A stretch of DNA of 51,436 nucleotides from an uncultured Clostridia bacterium (lineage in GTDB: Bacteria; Bacillota; Clostridia; Christensenellales; Borkfalkiaceae), in assembly GCA_947629665.1 (NCBI GenBank), contig CANREJ010000007.1, positions 1 through 51,436 of the forward strand, written 5' to 3'. This document shows positions 25,670 to 34,086 of this stretch, piece by piece; positions within the stretch are counted from its first letter, which is position 1; each line of letters begins with the position of its first letter. Both the position numbers and the translations under genes were made by a program. Below the pieces are notes generated by a model. The model saw nothing but the letters and a program-made list of their open reading frames with translations, was not told where the DNA came from and did not search any database.

Positions 25670-25824
25670 TTGCCAAAAAAAATATAATGTTATATAATCG
25701 TATTGAAATCGAAATTACGGATATAATTATGGAACATCCAAGTAGAAAAAACAAAATTTAAAATATCCGTACAAATGAAGCCGCGTAAGCTGTTTGCACG
25801 GATAAATTCCGTGCAAATTTTTTT
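25670..25824 (+). ncRNA. Promoter and terminated leader RNA upstream of corA
   Basis: TTGCCA (25670-25675), 17 bp, TATAAT (25693-25698) predicts a start near 25705. The transcript then holds a perfect 8-bp stem ACGGATAT/ATATCCGT (25717-25724 with 25763-25770) enclosing a 38-base AT-rich loop, and a full intrinsic terminator: 10-bp stem TTTGCACGGA/TCCGTGCAAA (25793-25802 with 25808-25817), loop TAAAT, seven Ts. About 120 nt in all, ending 48 bp before the corA ATG. It may be a riboswitch-like attenuator of corA or an independent small RNA. It is too short for an M-box Mg2+ riboswitch, and I recognise no known class. Confidence 0.55.
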
Positions 25825-25872
25825 CGTTTTGCGCAGACGTGTTGAGTTTTGCGGGACGGAAGCGAGGTGGAT

Positions 25873-26871
25873 ATGGTAAAATATTTTGTAAACGGCGAGA
25901 ACGGCAGACTTAAACAGACCACAACTTATTTCGACGGTTGCTGGGTGGACATGGTAAACCCCACGGACGACGAGTGCGAGGAAGTGTCCCTGTTTACGGG
26001 AGTGGGGGAGGACATGATAAAGGCCGCCCTCGACGAGGAAGAGAGCGCGCGTTCGGAATTTGACGACGGTTGCAGTATGTTCATAACCGATTGCCCCATA
26101 ATCGAGGAGGGGACAAACGGCGACAGCTACACGACCCTGCCCCTTGCGGTAATTTACAATAAGAACTGTATAATAACGGTGTGCTTAAAGGGCAACACCG
26201 TGCTTAAAGATTTTATAACGGGCAGGGAGCGCGTCAACTGCCAAAAAGCCGTGCACTTCACGCTGACTTTTATGTTAGGCAACGCAAAGCGGTTTTTGTA
26301 TTGCTTAAAGCAGATAGACCGCAAAAACCACCGCATACAGGCGGAGATGGAGCGCACCATGCGCAATTCCCAGATAATTCAGCTCCTCGATCTGCAAAAC
26401 GCGCTGGTATATTTTTCCACTTCGCTCTCTGCAAACGACAGGGTCCACGCAAAGCTCGCGCGCGCGGAGGCCGTTGCAAGGCAGGAAGAGCTTGCCGATT
26501 TATCGGAGGACGTGGAAATAGAGACGAGGCAGGCGATTGAAACCTGTAATATCTACAAGAGCATACTCTCCGTTACAATGGACGCCTACGGCTCGGTGAT
26601 ATCCAACAACTCCAACGACTCCATGCAGCGGCTGACAATAATAACCATACTGCTCGCCGTGCCCACAATGATAGCGGGATTTTGGGGAATGAACATGCCC
26701 GTGCCCTTCCAGAGCGGCATTGCCTTTTGGCAGACGGGCTGGTTCTGGCTGGTTATATCGGGCGCGGCCCTGCTCACGGTGCTGATTGCCGTGCTTTTGG
26801 TCAAGGGCGGTTCCTTCCGCAGGTCGAGGGGAACGGGAAAGCGGCGCAAAAAAAAGGATCCGAGGGAATGA
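25873..26871 (+). CDS. corA: CorA family magnesium/divalent-cation transporter
   Basis: A 332-residue protein. A soluble N-terminal funnel domain (about 1-255) leads to two C-terminal membrane helices with the family GMN motif (GFWGMNMPVP, about 280). The loop after GMN is short and acidic-poor. It ends in a basic tail (RRSRGTGKRRKKK). CorA proteins form pentameric Mg2+ (or Co2+/Ni2+) channels. The start at 25873 is chosen by AGCGAGGTGG just upstream; an earlier in-frame start has no site. The FmdB-like gene follows after 3 bp, so they are co-transcribed. Confidence 0.94.
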   Translation: MVKYFVNGENGRLKQTTTYFDGCWVDMVNPTDDECEEVSLFTGVGEDMIKAALDEEESARSEFDDGCSMFITDCPIIEEGTNGDSYTTLPLAVIYNKNCIITVCLKGNTVLKDFITGRERVNCQKAVHFTLTFMLGNAKRFLYCLKQIDRKNHRIQAEMERTMRNSQIIQLLDLQNALVYFSTSLSANDRVHAKLARAEAVARQEELADLSEDVEIETRQAIETCNIYKSILSVTMDAYGSVISNNSNDSMQRLTIITILLAVPTMIAGFWGMNMPVPFQSGIAFWQTGWFWLVISGAALLTVLIAVLLVKGGSFRRSRGTGKRRKKKDPRE

Positions 26872-26874
26872 TAT

Positions 26875-27072
26875 ATGCCCCTTTTACAATACAAATGCCA
26901 AGGCTGCAACATAATTTTCGACGAACTTGTGCCAAGCTGTAAAAGCGAAGTCGTCTGCCCCAACTGCAAAAAGCCCGTCCAAAGGGTGTGGAGCGGCACA
27001 GTCTATTCTTCAACGGGCAAACCGCCCAAAAAATGTACGGGCAATTGTTCGGGCTGTTCGGGCTGTAAATGA
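26875..27072 (+). CDS. FmdB-type zinc ribbon protein
   Basis: A 65-residue protein beginning MPLLQYKCQGC, with CxxC at 8-11 and CPNC near 30-33, the zinc-binding pairs of the FmdB/CxxC_CxxC_SSSS family of small putative regulatory proteins, and a Cys/Gly-rich tail (CTGNCSGCSGCK). The exact function of the family is not established. It starts 3 bp after corA with GAGGGA as ribosome site. Confidence 0.88.
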   Translation: MPLLQYKCQGCNIIFDELVPSCKSEVVCPNCKKPVQRVWSGTVYSSTGKPPKKCTGNCSGCSGCK

Positions 27073-27144
27073 GCCGCACGTGTTGTAAACGCCACATATT
27101 ACCGTATATTTATAAAAAAAATAAAAAAAAGCGGCGCTCAACTA

Positions 27145-27173
27145 TTGATTTTACGGCAGAAACAATGTATAAT
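27145..27173 (+). promoter_or_regulatory. Promoter of the DUF2188 gene
   Basis: TTGATT (27145-27150), 17-bp spacer, TATAAT (27168-27173), 32 bases before the ATG, which has GTGAGG upstream. Confidence 0.7.
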
Positions 27174-27205
27174 ATATTTCAATAACTTACATGTGAGGTA
27201 TTTCT

Positions 27206-28063
27206 ATGGAGTGGTTTACAAAGACTACGTTAGGATTTGCAAATTGGGCGTGGGTAGCAATCGCCGCCGTGCTTTTGGTTATAGTAATCGTCTTGGTTGC
27301 GGTTATTTGTGCTAAAAACAAAAAGAAGAAGGCCGCCGCCCGCAGAAGGGAGGAGATGGCCGCCGCGGCTGCCGCACAGAACGCCACCGACCCCGCCCCT
27401 GCAACGTCAAGCGAGGAAACCGCTCCGCAAAATACGGAAGTTGTTGCCGATTCCGCAGAGCAAGCACAGCCCGTTGAAGAGGCTCCCGCCCCTGCCCAAA
27501 AGGAACAGAAGGCAGAGCCCGTCGTTGTTGTCATGAAGGACGGCAAGGCCGAGGAAACCCCTGCTCCCGCGCAGAAGCAGCCCGCGGTCAAACCCGCCGC
27601 CGCAACCGCGCAAAAGAGCCAGACAGCGGCAAAGCCCGTTCCCGCGCAGAAGCAACCCGCGGCCAAACCCGCACCCGCTCCTGCGAAAAACAACCAACCT
27701 GCGGCGAAACCCGCAACCGCGCAAAACAGTCAGCCTGCGGCAAAACCGGCATCCGCTCCCGCAACTGCGCAAAAGCAACCTGCGGCTAAACCCGCTCCCG
27801 CGCAAAACAGTCAGCCCGCGGCTAAACCCGCTCCCGCAGCAGCGGCGGCCCCCGTGGCCAAACCCGCTACAAAGGTATATCATATATCTTTGAGAAAGTC
27901 GGACGGCATGTGGCAGGTAAAAGCGGCAGGCGCAGGAAAGGCAATAAAGCTGTTCAACACGCAGGCGGAGGCAATCGAATACTGCAAGCCGCTTGCCGAA
28001 AACCAGGAAGCCAACATAATGATCCACAAAAAGGACGGCTCTTTCAGGAAACTCACCTATTGA
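27206..28063 (+). CDS. Membrane-anchored DUF2188 protein with Ala/Pro/Lys-rich linker
   Basis: A 285-residue protein with one N-terminal membrane helix (about 13-34, AWVAIAAVLLVIVIVLVAVI) followed by KNKKKKAAARRR. A long low-complexity stretch (about 55-215) is built of Ala, Pro, Lys and Gln with repeats of the type AKPAPAQK; the DNA repeats are imperfect tandem copies. The C-terminal 65 residues (VYHISLRKSDGMWQVKAAG ... ANIMIHKKDGSFRK) match the DUF2188 fold. The Lys-rich cytoplasmic or wall-spanning arm suggests DNA or peptidoglycan contact, by inference. Strong promoter and a following terminator mark it as a single-gene unit. Confidence 0.85.
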   Translation: MEWFTKTTLGFANWAWVAIAAVLLVIVIVLVAVICAKNKKKKAAARRREEMAAAAAAQNATDPAPATSSEETAPQNTEVVADSAEQAQPVEEAPAPAQKEQKAEPVVVVMKDGKAEETPAPAQKQPAVKPAAATAQKSQTAAKPVPAQKQPAAKPAPAPAKNNQPAAKPATAQNSQPAAKPASAPATAQKQPAAKPAPAQNSQPAAKPAPAAAAAPVAKPATKVYHISLRKSDGMWQVKAAGAGKAIKLFNTQAEAIEYCKPLAENQEANIMIHKKDGSFRKLTY

Positions 28064-28084
28064 TAAAACAAATAAACTTAACGG

Positions 28085-28110
28085 GTCCCGCGAAAATTCG
28101 CGGGACTCTT
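28085..28110 (+). terminator. Hairpin after the DUF2188 gene
   Basis: Perfect 10-bp stem GTCCCGCGAA/TTCGCGGGAC (28085-28094 with 28097-28106) with a two-base loop and a weak T-tail (TCTTTGG). It overlaps the -35 region of the next gene (28114). Confidence 0.65.
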
Positions 28111-28113
28111 TGG

Positions 28114-28142
28114 TTGACTATACAAAAAAAAGGGTATAAAAT
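28114..28142 (+). promoter_or_regulatory. Promoter of the first CobW gene
   Basis: TTGACT (28114-28119), 17-bp spacer, TAAAAT (28137-28142). ATG at 28178 has GAGGTG upstream. Confidence 0.65.
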
Positions 28143-28177
28143 AACTGTGAAAATTTAAAGGATTTACGAGGTGCAAA

Positions 28178-29284
28178 ATGACAAAGATCGATATTTTTTC
28201 GGGATTTTTGGGCGCAGGCAAAACCACGCTCATCAAAAAGCTCATTAAAGAGGCTTATGCGGGCGAAAAACTCGTATTGATTGAAAACGAATTCGGCGAA
28301 ATAGGCATTGACGGCGGCTTTCTGGCGGACGCGGGCATAAAAATCAACGAACTGAACTCCGGCTGTATTTGCTGTTCGCTCGTGGGCGACTTTGCAAAGG
28401 CTCTCAAAAAAGTGCAGGAGGAATACGCCCCCGACAGGATACTCATAGAGCCGTCGGGCGTGGGCAAGCTCTCGGACGTTATCCGCGCCGTGGCGGAGGC
28501 GGGTCTGCAAGACGCCAAAATCAACACCTTCTCGGCAGTTGTGGACGCGGGCAAGTGCAAAATGTACATGAAGAACTTCGGCGAGTTCTTTAACGACCAG
28601 ATAGAAACGGCGGCATGTATAATCTTTTCGCATGCCGACGTAACCTCCCCCGAAAAGCTCGCAAAGGCGGTGGAACTCGTGCGCGGACACAACGCCGGAG
28701 CCACTATTGTAACCACCCCCTGGCAACAGCTCGACGGCAAGGATATACTCTCGGCAATGGAACACGCCGACACGCTTGAAAGCGAGTTGCGGGAGCTTAT
28801 GGAGGACGTCTGCGACGATGACGACCATGACGACCATGACGATGATGAATGCTGTTGCGGCCATCACGACCACGGCCATGAACATGAGCACGAACACGAG
28901 CATGAACATTGCCACCATGACCATGAGGACGAGCATGAGCACGAACATTGCCATCATGACCATGAGGACGAGCATAACCATGAGCATCATCACCATCACC
29001 ACCATGCGGACGAAGTGTTTACAAGCTGGGGAGTTGAAACGGGCAAGGCGTTCGGCGCGGAGGAACTCAAAGACATGCTCTCACAGCTTTCCGACGCGGT
29101 GCGCTTCGGCACTATACTGCGCGCAAAGGGCATAGTTGCGGGCGGCGACGGCAAGTGGTTGCACTTTGACTACGTGCCCAGACAAACGGACATCCGCGAG
29201 GGCGCGGCGGCGTACGCGGGCAGACTGTGCGTGATAGGTTCAAAGATCGACGAAGAGGAGCTGAAAGAGCTCTTCGGCGTCTAA
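28178..29284 (+). CDS. CobW/COG0523 GTPase with His-rich metal-binding insert
   Basis: A 368-residue G3E GTPase. Walker A FLGAGKTTL (10-18), switch-like ENEFGEIGID (36-45), the COG0523 metal motif CICC (63-66), EPSG (about 94) and SHADV (about 151). Residues about 210-280 are an extraordinary His/Glu/Asp/Cys stretch with about 29 histidines, ending in seven in a row; the DNA shows imperfect 36-39 bp tandem duplication of an EHEHCHHDHEDEH-type unit. A CobW C-terminal domain follows. COG0523 proteins act as metal (often Zn) chaperones. A second CobW-like gene follows after 34 bp. Confidence 0.95.
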   Translation: MTKIDIFSGFLGAGKTTLIKKLIKEAYAGEKLVLIENEFGEIGIDGGFLADAGIKINELNSGCICCSLVGDFAKALKKVQEEYAPDRILIEPSGVGKLSDVIRAVAEAGLQDAKINTFSAVVDAGKCKMYMKNFGEFFNDQIETAACIIFSHADVTSPEKLAKAVELVRGHNAGATIVTTPWQQLDGKDILSAMEHADTLESELRELMEDVCDDDDHDDHDDDECCCGHHDHGHEHEHEHEHEHCHHDHEDEHEHEHCHHDHEDEHNHEHHHHHHHADEVFTSWGVETGKAFGAEELKDMLSQLSDAVRFGTILRAKGIVAGGDGKWLHFDYVPRQTDIREGAAAYAGRLCVIGSKIDEEELKELFGV

Positions 29285-29318
29285 AAACTCAACATATATT
29301 GACATTTCAGGTATAATT

Positions 29319-30266
29319 ATGGACGAAATTTCCGTCTATCTTTTTCTCGGCTTTTTGGAGTCGGGTAAAACCAAATTCATTCAGGAAACGCTTGAAGACC
29401 CCCGCATGGAGAACGGCGAAAAGACCATGCTTTTAGTGTGCGAGGAGGGCGAAGAGGAGTACGACCCGCACACGTTCAAGGTTAAAAACGTGGTAGTGGT
29501 TACCCTTGAAAACGCTGGGGAGCTTACGCTTGAAAATCTGGAAGAACTCACAAATAAGCACAAGCCGCAGAGGATAATTGTGGAATACAACGGCATGTGG
29601 CTCTTACAGCAGTTCTTTGACGCCATGCCGGAGAGCTGGGTCATTAACCAGATGATGACCTTCTTTGACGCAAACACTTTTTTGGGCTACAACCAAAACA
29701 TGCGCCAGCTTGTATTCGATAAAATACAGATGACGCAGATGGTGGTTTTCAACCGCTTCAAGCCGCAGATGGACAAAATGGAGTTCCATAAAATAGTCCG
29801 CGGCGTTTCCAGGCGGCCGGACATAGTGTATGAATATTTGGGCGGAAATCCCGAATTTGACGACATAGAGGACCCGCTCCCCTTCGACAAGAACGCAAAA
29901 ATCATAGAGATAGAGGACAGGGACTTCGCCTGGTTCTACCGCGACATGGCAGAAAACACCATGGACTACGTGGGCAAGCGCGTAAAGTTTAAGGGAATGG
30001 TTGCGCTCTCCAAAAAGGTGCCCCAGGGCTATATAGTTTTGGGCAGACATATAATGACCTGTTGCGAGGCGGATATCGCCTACGACGGTTTTGCCGTCAA
30101 GCTCGGCGACGGCGCGCCGCAAGTGCAAACGCGGGACTGGCTCACCGTAACGGCAAAAATAATATATGAATACAACGCCGTTTACCGCTCAAAGGGCCCG
30201 GTGTTGGTTGCCGAAAAGGTGGAGAGGGCTGTACAGCCCGAACAGGTAGTAGTAACGTATTACTAA
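29319..30266 (+). CDS. CobW-like GTPase fused to a TIGR03943/DUF1980-type domain
   Basis: A 315-residue protein. The N-terminal part is a G3E-like NTPase (LGFLESGKTKF, residues 10-20) but lacks the CxCC metal motif and reads VCEEGEEEYDP instead. The C-terminal part (about 225-315: FKGMVALSKKVPQGY, LGRHIMTCCEADI) matches the TIGR03943/DUF1980 family, normally the YcgQ partner of a YcgR/DUF318 permease; no such permease is here. The fusion implies coupling of GTP turnover to a metal-cofactor or membrane-protein function, by inference. It lies 34 bp after the His-rich CobW. A TATAAT ends one base before the ATG, with no suitable -35. A composite repeat begins at its stop. Confidence 0.85.
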   Translation: MDEISVYLFLGFLESGKTKFIQETLEDPRMENGEKTMLLVCEEGEEEYDPHTFKVKNVVVVTLENAGELTLENLEELTNKHKPQRIIVEYNGMWLLQQFFDAMPESWVINQMMTFFDANTFLGYNQNMRQLVFDKIQMTQMVVFNRFKPQMDKMEFHKIVRGVSRRPDIVYEYLGGNPEFDDIEDPLPFDKNAKIIEIEDRDFAWFYRDMAENTMDYVGKRVKFKGMVALSKKVPQGYIVLGRHIMTCCEADIAYDGFAVKLGDGAPQVQTRDWLTVTAKIIYEYNAVYRSKGPVLVAEKVERAVQPEQVVVTYY

Positions 30267-30620
30267 AAGAGTTCACGAAATTCTCGTGCGGTTGCGCGCA
30301 CTGCGAATTTCCGTGATTTTTAGGGCTCCTCGCCCTCTGCCCGCGATTTATAAGGGCGCACATATAATATAATCGCGGGCATTCACCCCGCAGAGGCGCA
30401 GGTATGCGCAAATGGGGTGCGCTGGCGCAAGCGTAGCTTGCTTGCGCCGTAATTTATTTTAAAAATTTAGCGCGCCTTGCTCTGCTCGCTTCTAACCGCT
30501 TGTAGACTGCGTAATTACAGCTTCCGCAATTTTTAAATATGTACGTAGCTAATTACTTCATGTCATTTCGAGTCGCGGAGCGCGAGAGAATCCCCTCGTG
30601 GATTGGTCGGGGTACGATGG
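30267..30620. repeat. Composite dispersed repeat, copy F (inverted)
   Basis: Begins at the stop of the preceding gene with 'gttcacgaaattctcgtgcg', whose inverted repeat ends TTTTTAG and may act as its terminator; then 'ataagggcgcacatataatataatcgcgggc', 'aaccgcttgtagac', and a TGTCATTTCGAG-type repeat at 30561-30600. Orientation as copy D. No gene seen. Confidence 0.8.
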
Positions 30621-30669
30621 AACGGTAAATAAAAACGCCTGGTTTGCATTTTTGCAAGCCAGGCGGCAT

Positions 30670-30770
30670 TTTTTTGTTTGAATAGCATCAACCTTCGTCA
30701 AGCGTAAAGGCAATTAAGATACCTGTCAGCGGCGACACGCCGCTACGTTTGACTTGCGGTAAAGTATGCT
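30670..30770. repeat. Diverged relative of the 70-bp array unit
   Basis: Contains TTTGAATAGC, AACCTTCGTC, GCAATTAAGATACCTG and a palindrome GCGGCGACACGCCGC, aligning with the array units (GTTTGAATAGCGCCCAAGTT, AATTAAGAAACCCAG), followed by GTTTGACTTGCGG. Confidence 0.65.
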
Positions 30771-30801
30771 TGTATTGGTGTTTGTAAAAACAGAACCAAA
30801 T

Positions 30802-30835
30802 AAAAAAACTGCGGAGAAAACTCCGCAGTTTTTTT
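30802..30835 (-). terminator. Terminator after ypeB
   Basis: A 15-bp stem (AAAAAAACTGCGGAG at 30802-30816, CTCCGCAGTTTTTTT at 30821-30835), loop AAAA. On the minus strand it directly follows the ypeB stop (30842) and supplies its T-run. It could also work rightward. Confidence 0.85.
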
Positions 30836-30841
30836 ATTTGA

Positions 30842-32722
30842 CTACATTAACGCTCTGCCCTGGGCGGTGCCTACAACCGTGAACAGCTGTATTTCCTGGC
30901 CGGTTTTTGCGTCGACGTACACGTAGTAATCGTTATCGCCGTACACTCCGTAGAATTCCCAGGCAAGTCTTTCGCCCTCTTCAACGGGTATAAGAGCCAG
31001 CCTTGAAGTCTTAATTTGCAGGTTCGTGTTGAGTTTTTCCCTTGCTTCCGCCTTGGAGACGGCCGCCGTGGGCATGTTCCTCTTTGTATGGTTGAGAACG
31101 TAGCTTATGGCCTCCATGCCCGTTACAATGCCGCGTTCCTCGCACACCTTTACCTTCACCATATCGCTGTAAACTATTACGCCGTCGTCAACGTAGGCAA
31201 AGTTGAGGTTGCATGTCGTGCCGTTTTCGCTCGTCCACACTGCCTTCATGCCCGTGTAGCCGAGATCCTCCAAAAAGTCCTCCGCAATGGCGGTGCACCT
31301 TTCAACCGAGAAGTTTTTATCGGAGCAATCCTTGTAGCTGTTGAATTCAACTACCTTGCCGCCGTTTTTGGAAATTTGCGCCCACATATCGCCGTCGTCT
31401 GTGGAGACGGTAACGTTGTAGCAAGCTATTTCCTTTGCAATCACCTCGCCCGTGCAGCTTACGCCCGTAACGCCGTAGTCGGCAAAGTACTTTTGGGCAA
31501 GTTCCTCGGCTTTTGCCGCGCTTATCTCTTCAAGCCCCGCCAGGTTTTTCGCGCTCACCTTGTCGGTATTTTCGGCAAAGGGACCGTCGTTTATCTCCGT
31601 GGGCACCTCAACGGGGGTGTTCTCTATATCGTCAAAGGCAACGTATATTATGCCGTCCGTGTTGCCGCGGAGCATTTCGAGTATATCGTTCTGTCCCGCC
31701 GCCGAGGCGATCCCGTTCACCGTTTCCTTTAACTTTTTATTGGTTTCGTACATATAATCGATAGTCGCTATCTGGCTGTCGGTAAGTCTCTTGCCGTTCG
31801 CCACCGAGTAAAGCATGCTCTGCGCACTGTCGCCCATCTTGTTCACAAAGGACGTCATGTTCTGCGTGAGCTGTGCGTCCACGGGGAAGCGCTCCAAAAT
31901 GGTTTCGGCCATTTCACTCTCCACGGCGATATCCGAAAGGAGTCTCACCTGCTCGTTTCTGGTGTTGGCAACGCGCGCCTTTGAAAGATTTGCGTCGAGA
32001 TTATCTATAACCGAGTTGAGTTCGTACAGGCTCTCCGTGTGGATAGACGCCATGTCCGCCTGAACCCCGCCCATATACATCCAGCCGAAGGCCAGCATTG
32101 TGCCGAGGGCCAGTGTAACAACGCCCAGGCTTATAACCGCCGCCAGCCAGCCGCCGAAACCGGGCGCATGCCTTCTGTCGTTCTTGGCGGCGCGTTTTTG
32201 TGCGCGAACCTTCAAGCGGTGTTCCCGCCTTGCCTGTCTCTCGGCGGCGGCCGCCTGACGCTTTGCAACTTTTGCCTCTATGCGCGCCTGCTTTTCGGCC
32301 TTTTTGCGCTCTATTCTCGCCTCTTTGGTCTCGTGCTTCAAAAGTTCCCTGCGTTCCTTGCGCTGTTCCTTTCTCTCCGCGCGCTTTTCCTTTGAAAGGG
32401 CAATCCTGTCCAGCTTTTTCTGTTTTGCTTCCAGCTTCTTTTCAAGCCTTTTTTGCTTCTTTTCGGCGCGTATCTTCGCGCGCTCGGTTTTTTTGTTTTC
32501 TTTCTCCTGCTTTTTTTGCGCTCTCTTCTGGTTTACAACCTTATCCTTGGCCGCCGTTTTAGACTTTTTTGCGGGAACGTGTTGAGTTTTTTTGGTTGAA
32601 GGTGCAGATTGCTCCTTCACCGTGCTCTTGTTTCCGCCCTTGGAAGAGGAGCTTTTTTTGGATTTTGCGGTAGTTAAATTTTCGGCTTTTTCTGCGCCGC
32701 TCGAAACTTGTTTTTTCTCCAT
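30842..32722 (-). CDS. ypeB: Germination protein YpeB with long basic N-terminal extension
   Basis: A 626-residue protein; YpeB of other spore formers is about 450. Residues 1-185 are a very Lys/Arg/Glu-rich, Ser-containing extension (SKKSSSSKGGNKSTVKE, then helices of alternating KK/EE) predicted to be disordered then coiled coil; a membrane helix follows (about 191-216). The rest is the YpeB outer part with the N-terminal helical region and the repeated PepSY-like domains (TEINDGPFAENTD, TCTGEVIAKEIAC-type stretches). YpeB stabilises and localises the spore cortex hydrolase SleB. It lies 10 bp after sleB, same strand; GGGGG ribosome site. Confidence 0.93.
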   Translation of the reverse strand: MEKKQVSSGAEKAENLTTAKSKKSSSSKGGNKSTVKEQSAPSTKKTQHVPAKKSKTAAKDKVVNQKRAQKKQEKENKKTERAKIRAEKKQKRLEKKLEAKQKKLDRIALSKEKRAERKEQRKERRELLKHETKEARIERKKAEKQARIEAKVAKRQAAAAERQARREHRLKVRAQKRAAKNDRRHAPGFGGWLAAVISLGVVTLALGTMLAFGWMYMGGVQADMASIHTESLYELNSVIDNLDANLSKARVANTRNEQVRLLSDIAVESEMAETILERFPVDAQLTQNMTSFVNKMGDSAQSMLYSVANGKRLTDSQIATIDYMYETNKKLKETVNGIASAAGQNDILEMLRGNTDGIIYVAFDDIENTPVEVPTEINDGPFAENTDKVSAKNLAGLEEISAAKAEELAQKYFADYGVTGVSCTGEVIAKEIACYNVTVSTDDGDMWAQISKNGGKVVEFNSYKDCSDKNFSVERCTAIAEDFLEDLGYTGMKAVWTSENGTTCNLNFAYVDDGVIVYSDMVKVKVCEERGIVTGMEAISYVLNHTKRNMPTAAVSKAEAREKLNTNLQIKTSRLALIPVEEGERLAWEFYGVYGDNDYYVYVDAKTGQEIQLFTVVGTAQGRALM

Positions 32723-32732
32723 AATTTACCCC

Positions 32733-33470
32733 CTAAATTGCAAATACGTGTTTACCTATCGTGGTAACCGTTTCCCTGCCGAATATCCAGCTGCTCGTTG
32801 CCACCGCGGGGTTGTAGTAATAAAGGCAACCGTAGGTGGGATCCCAGCCGTTTATGGCGTCCTGCGCGGCGTTTAACGCCGTTTTGTCGGGCGAAAGATT
32901 TATCTGTCCGTCGGATACGGCCGTAAACGCGTTGGTCTGGTATATAACGCCCGAAATGGTGTTGGGGAACTTGGAAGAGCGCACGCGGTTTAAAATGACC
33001 GCGCCCACGGCAACCTGTCCCGCGTAGCTCTCCCCGCGCGCCTCGGCGTAGATACATTTGGCCAAAAGGTATGTGTCGGAGCTTGTATAGGAAGAGTTGG
33101 ACCCCGCGCTCTGGCCGCCGTTGTTTTCAAGGGCCTTTGCCGATTCGTTCATGCCCAGCGCCTCGAAAGTGGCCTTGCCAGCTATGCCGTCGGCTTTGAG
33201 CCCGTTTTTGCGCTGGAAGTATTTAACGGCTTCGGCAGTGCCTTTGCCGTAAATTCCGTCCACCGCGCCGGAGTAATATCCCCACTGCTTTAAACGCCTC
33301 TGTAATTCCTTAACTTCGCCGCCGCTTGCACCCTGCTTCAAAACAGCAGTTTGAACGTAAGGGGGCGCGGCGAGTTCATCGCTTGTGTGTCCCAATTGGA
33401 ACAGGGCGGTGGCGCAACCCACTGCGGCAACCGCAACGCACGCCACACCCATTTTAAGTGCTTTTTTCAT
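32733..33470 (-). CDS. sleB: Spore cortex-lytic enzyme SleB
   Basis: A 245-residue secreted hydrolase. Signal-like N-terminal hydrophobic segment (1-25), then a peptidoglycan-binding domain 1 (about 47-105: GGEVKELQRRLKQWGYYSGAVDG, GKGTAEAVKYFQRKNGL), then the hydrolase_2 catalytic domain (about 133-245: YLLAKCIYAEARGES, VGAVILNRVRSSKFPNT, YYNPAVATSSW). The Glu in YAEARGE is the usual catalytic residue. It lyses cortex peptidoglycan (muramic lactam) during germination. Excellent AAGGAGG site. Upstream of ypeB. Confidence 0.97.
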   Translation of the reverse strand: MKKALKMGVACVAVAAVGCATALFQLGHTSDELAAPPYVQTAVLKQGASGGEVKELQRRLKQWGYYSGAVDGIYGKGTAEAVKYFQRKNGLKADGIAGKATFEALGMNESAKALENNGGQSAGSNSSYTSSDTYLLAKCIYAEARGESYAGQVAVGAVILNRVRSSKFPNTISGVIYQTNAFTAVSDGQINLSPDKTALNAAQDAINGWDPTYGCLYYYNPAVATSSWIFGRETVTTIGKHVFAI

Positions 33471-33508
33471 TTTTCCTCCTTGCCCGCAAACGGCGAGCGT
33501 ATTATATG

Positions 33509-34042
33509 TTAAGCGGATTTATTAAAAAACTTCCGCACTATGTCGTAAATTGCCGAACGGTAGCTCACGTTTCCGTTCCCCGCGGTAAAGCACAGCGGCG
33601 GATACACAACGCACCACCAATTGTCGCCCGTGCCCGAACCGAGTTCTATTATCAGCGCGTCGTATACGCCCTCTTCAAGCGTAAGGTCGCCGTAGACCCG
33701 CGTGGGGAACTTTTCTTTGCGCAGGCTTGCCTTTGAGCCGTACCCGAACCCCCGCTCCTTTAAAACGCCGTTGCACACGTTTTCGATTTCGGGGAGAAGG
33801 GAGGTGATGATCTCCTCCGCCCGTTGCTTGCTTGTACATTGGGCGGCGTAGGGGGTAAAAAATTTAACCACCTCGTCCTTTATCTCGTATTTCACGTCCT
33901 GGTCGGCCTCGCTGTTGGAGTTTGCCCGCACGTGAATGCGCAAATATTCCGTTTCCGTGCGCGGCTCACCCAACGTAACCGCGCAAACTGCCGTTGCAAT
34001 TATTATGATTAATACCAAAAAAACTATACAAAAATTTTTCAT
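33509..34042 (-). CDS. spoIIR: Stage II sporulation protein R
   Basis: A 177-residue secreted signalling protein. N-terminal hydrophobic segment (3-22), then LRIHVRANSNSEADQDVKYEIKD (about 34-56, in two parts) and WWCVVYPPLCF (about 142-152), diagnostic of SpoIIR. Made in the forespore, it activates SpoIIGA to process pro-sigma E in the mother cell. No clear ribosome site is visible: an imperfect GC inverted repeat (GCGGCAATAACCGC) precedes the ATG. Probably in an operon with sleB (38-bp gap). Confidence 0.96.
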   Translation of the reverse strand: MKNFCIVFLVLIIIIATAVCAVTLGEPRTETEYLRIHVRANSNSEADQDVKYEIKDEVVKFFTPYAAQCTSKQRAEEIITSLLPEIENVCNGVLKERGFGYGSKASLRKEKFPTRVYGDLTLEEGVYDALIIELGSGTGDNWWCVVYPPLCFTAGNGNVSYRSAIYDIVRKFFNKSA

Positions 34043-34086
34043 ACCGCGGTTATTGCCGCAGGTGAAAAAATTTATACGTTAATTTT

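Noticed and set aside
29312-29317. TATAAT directly before the second CobW gene
   Set aside because: The only TTGACA upstream is at 7-bp spacing and the -10 lies one base from the ATG, so it is not a workable promoter layout.
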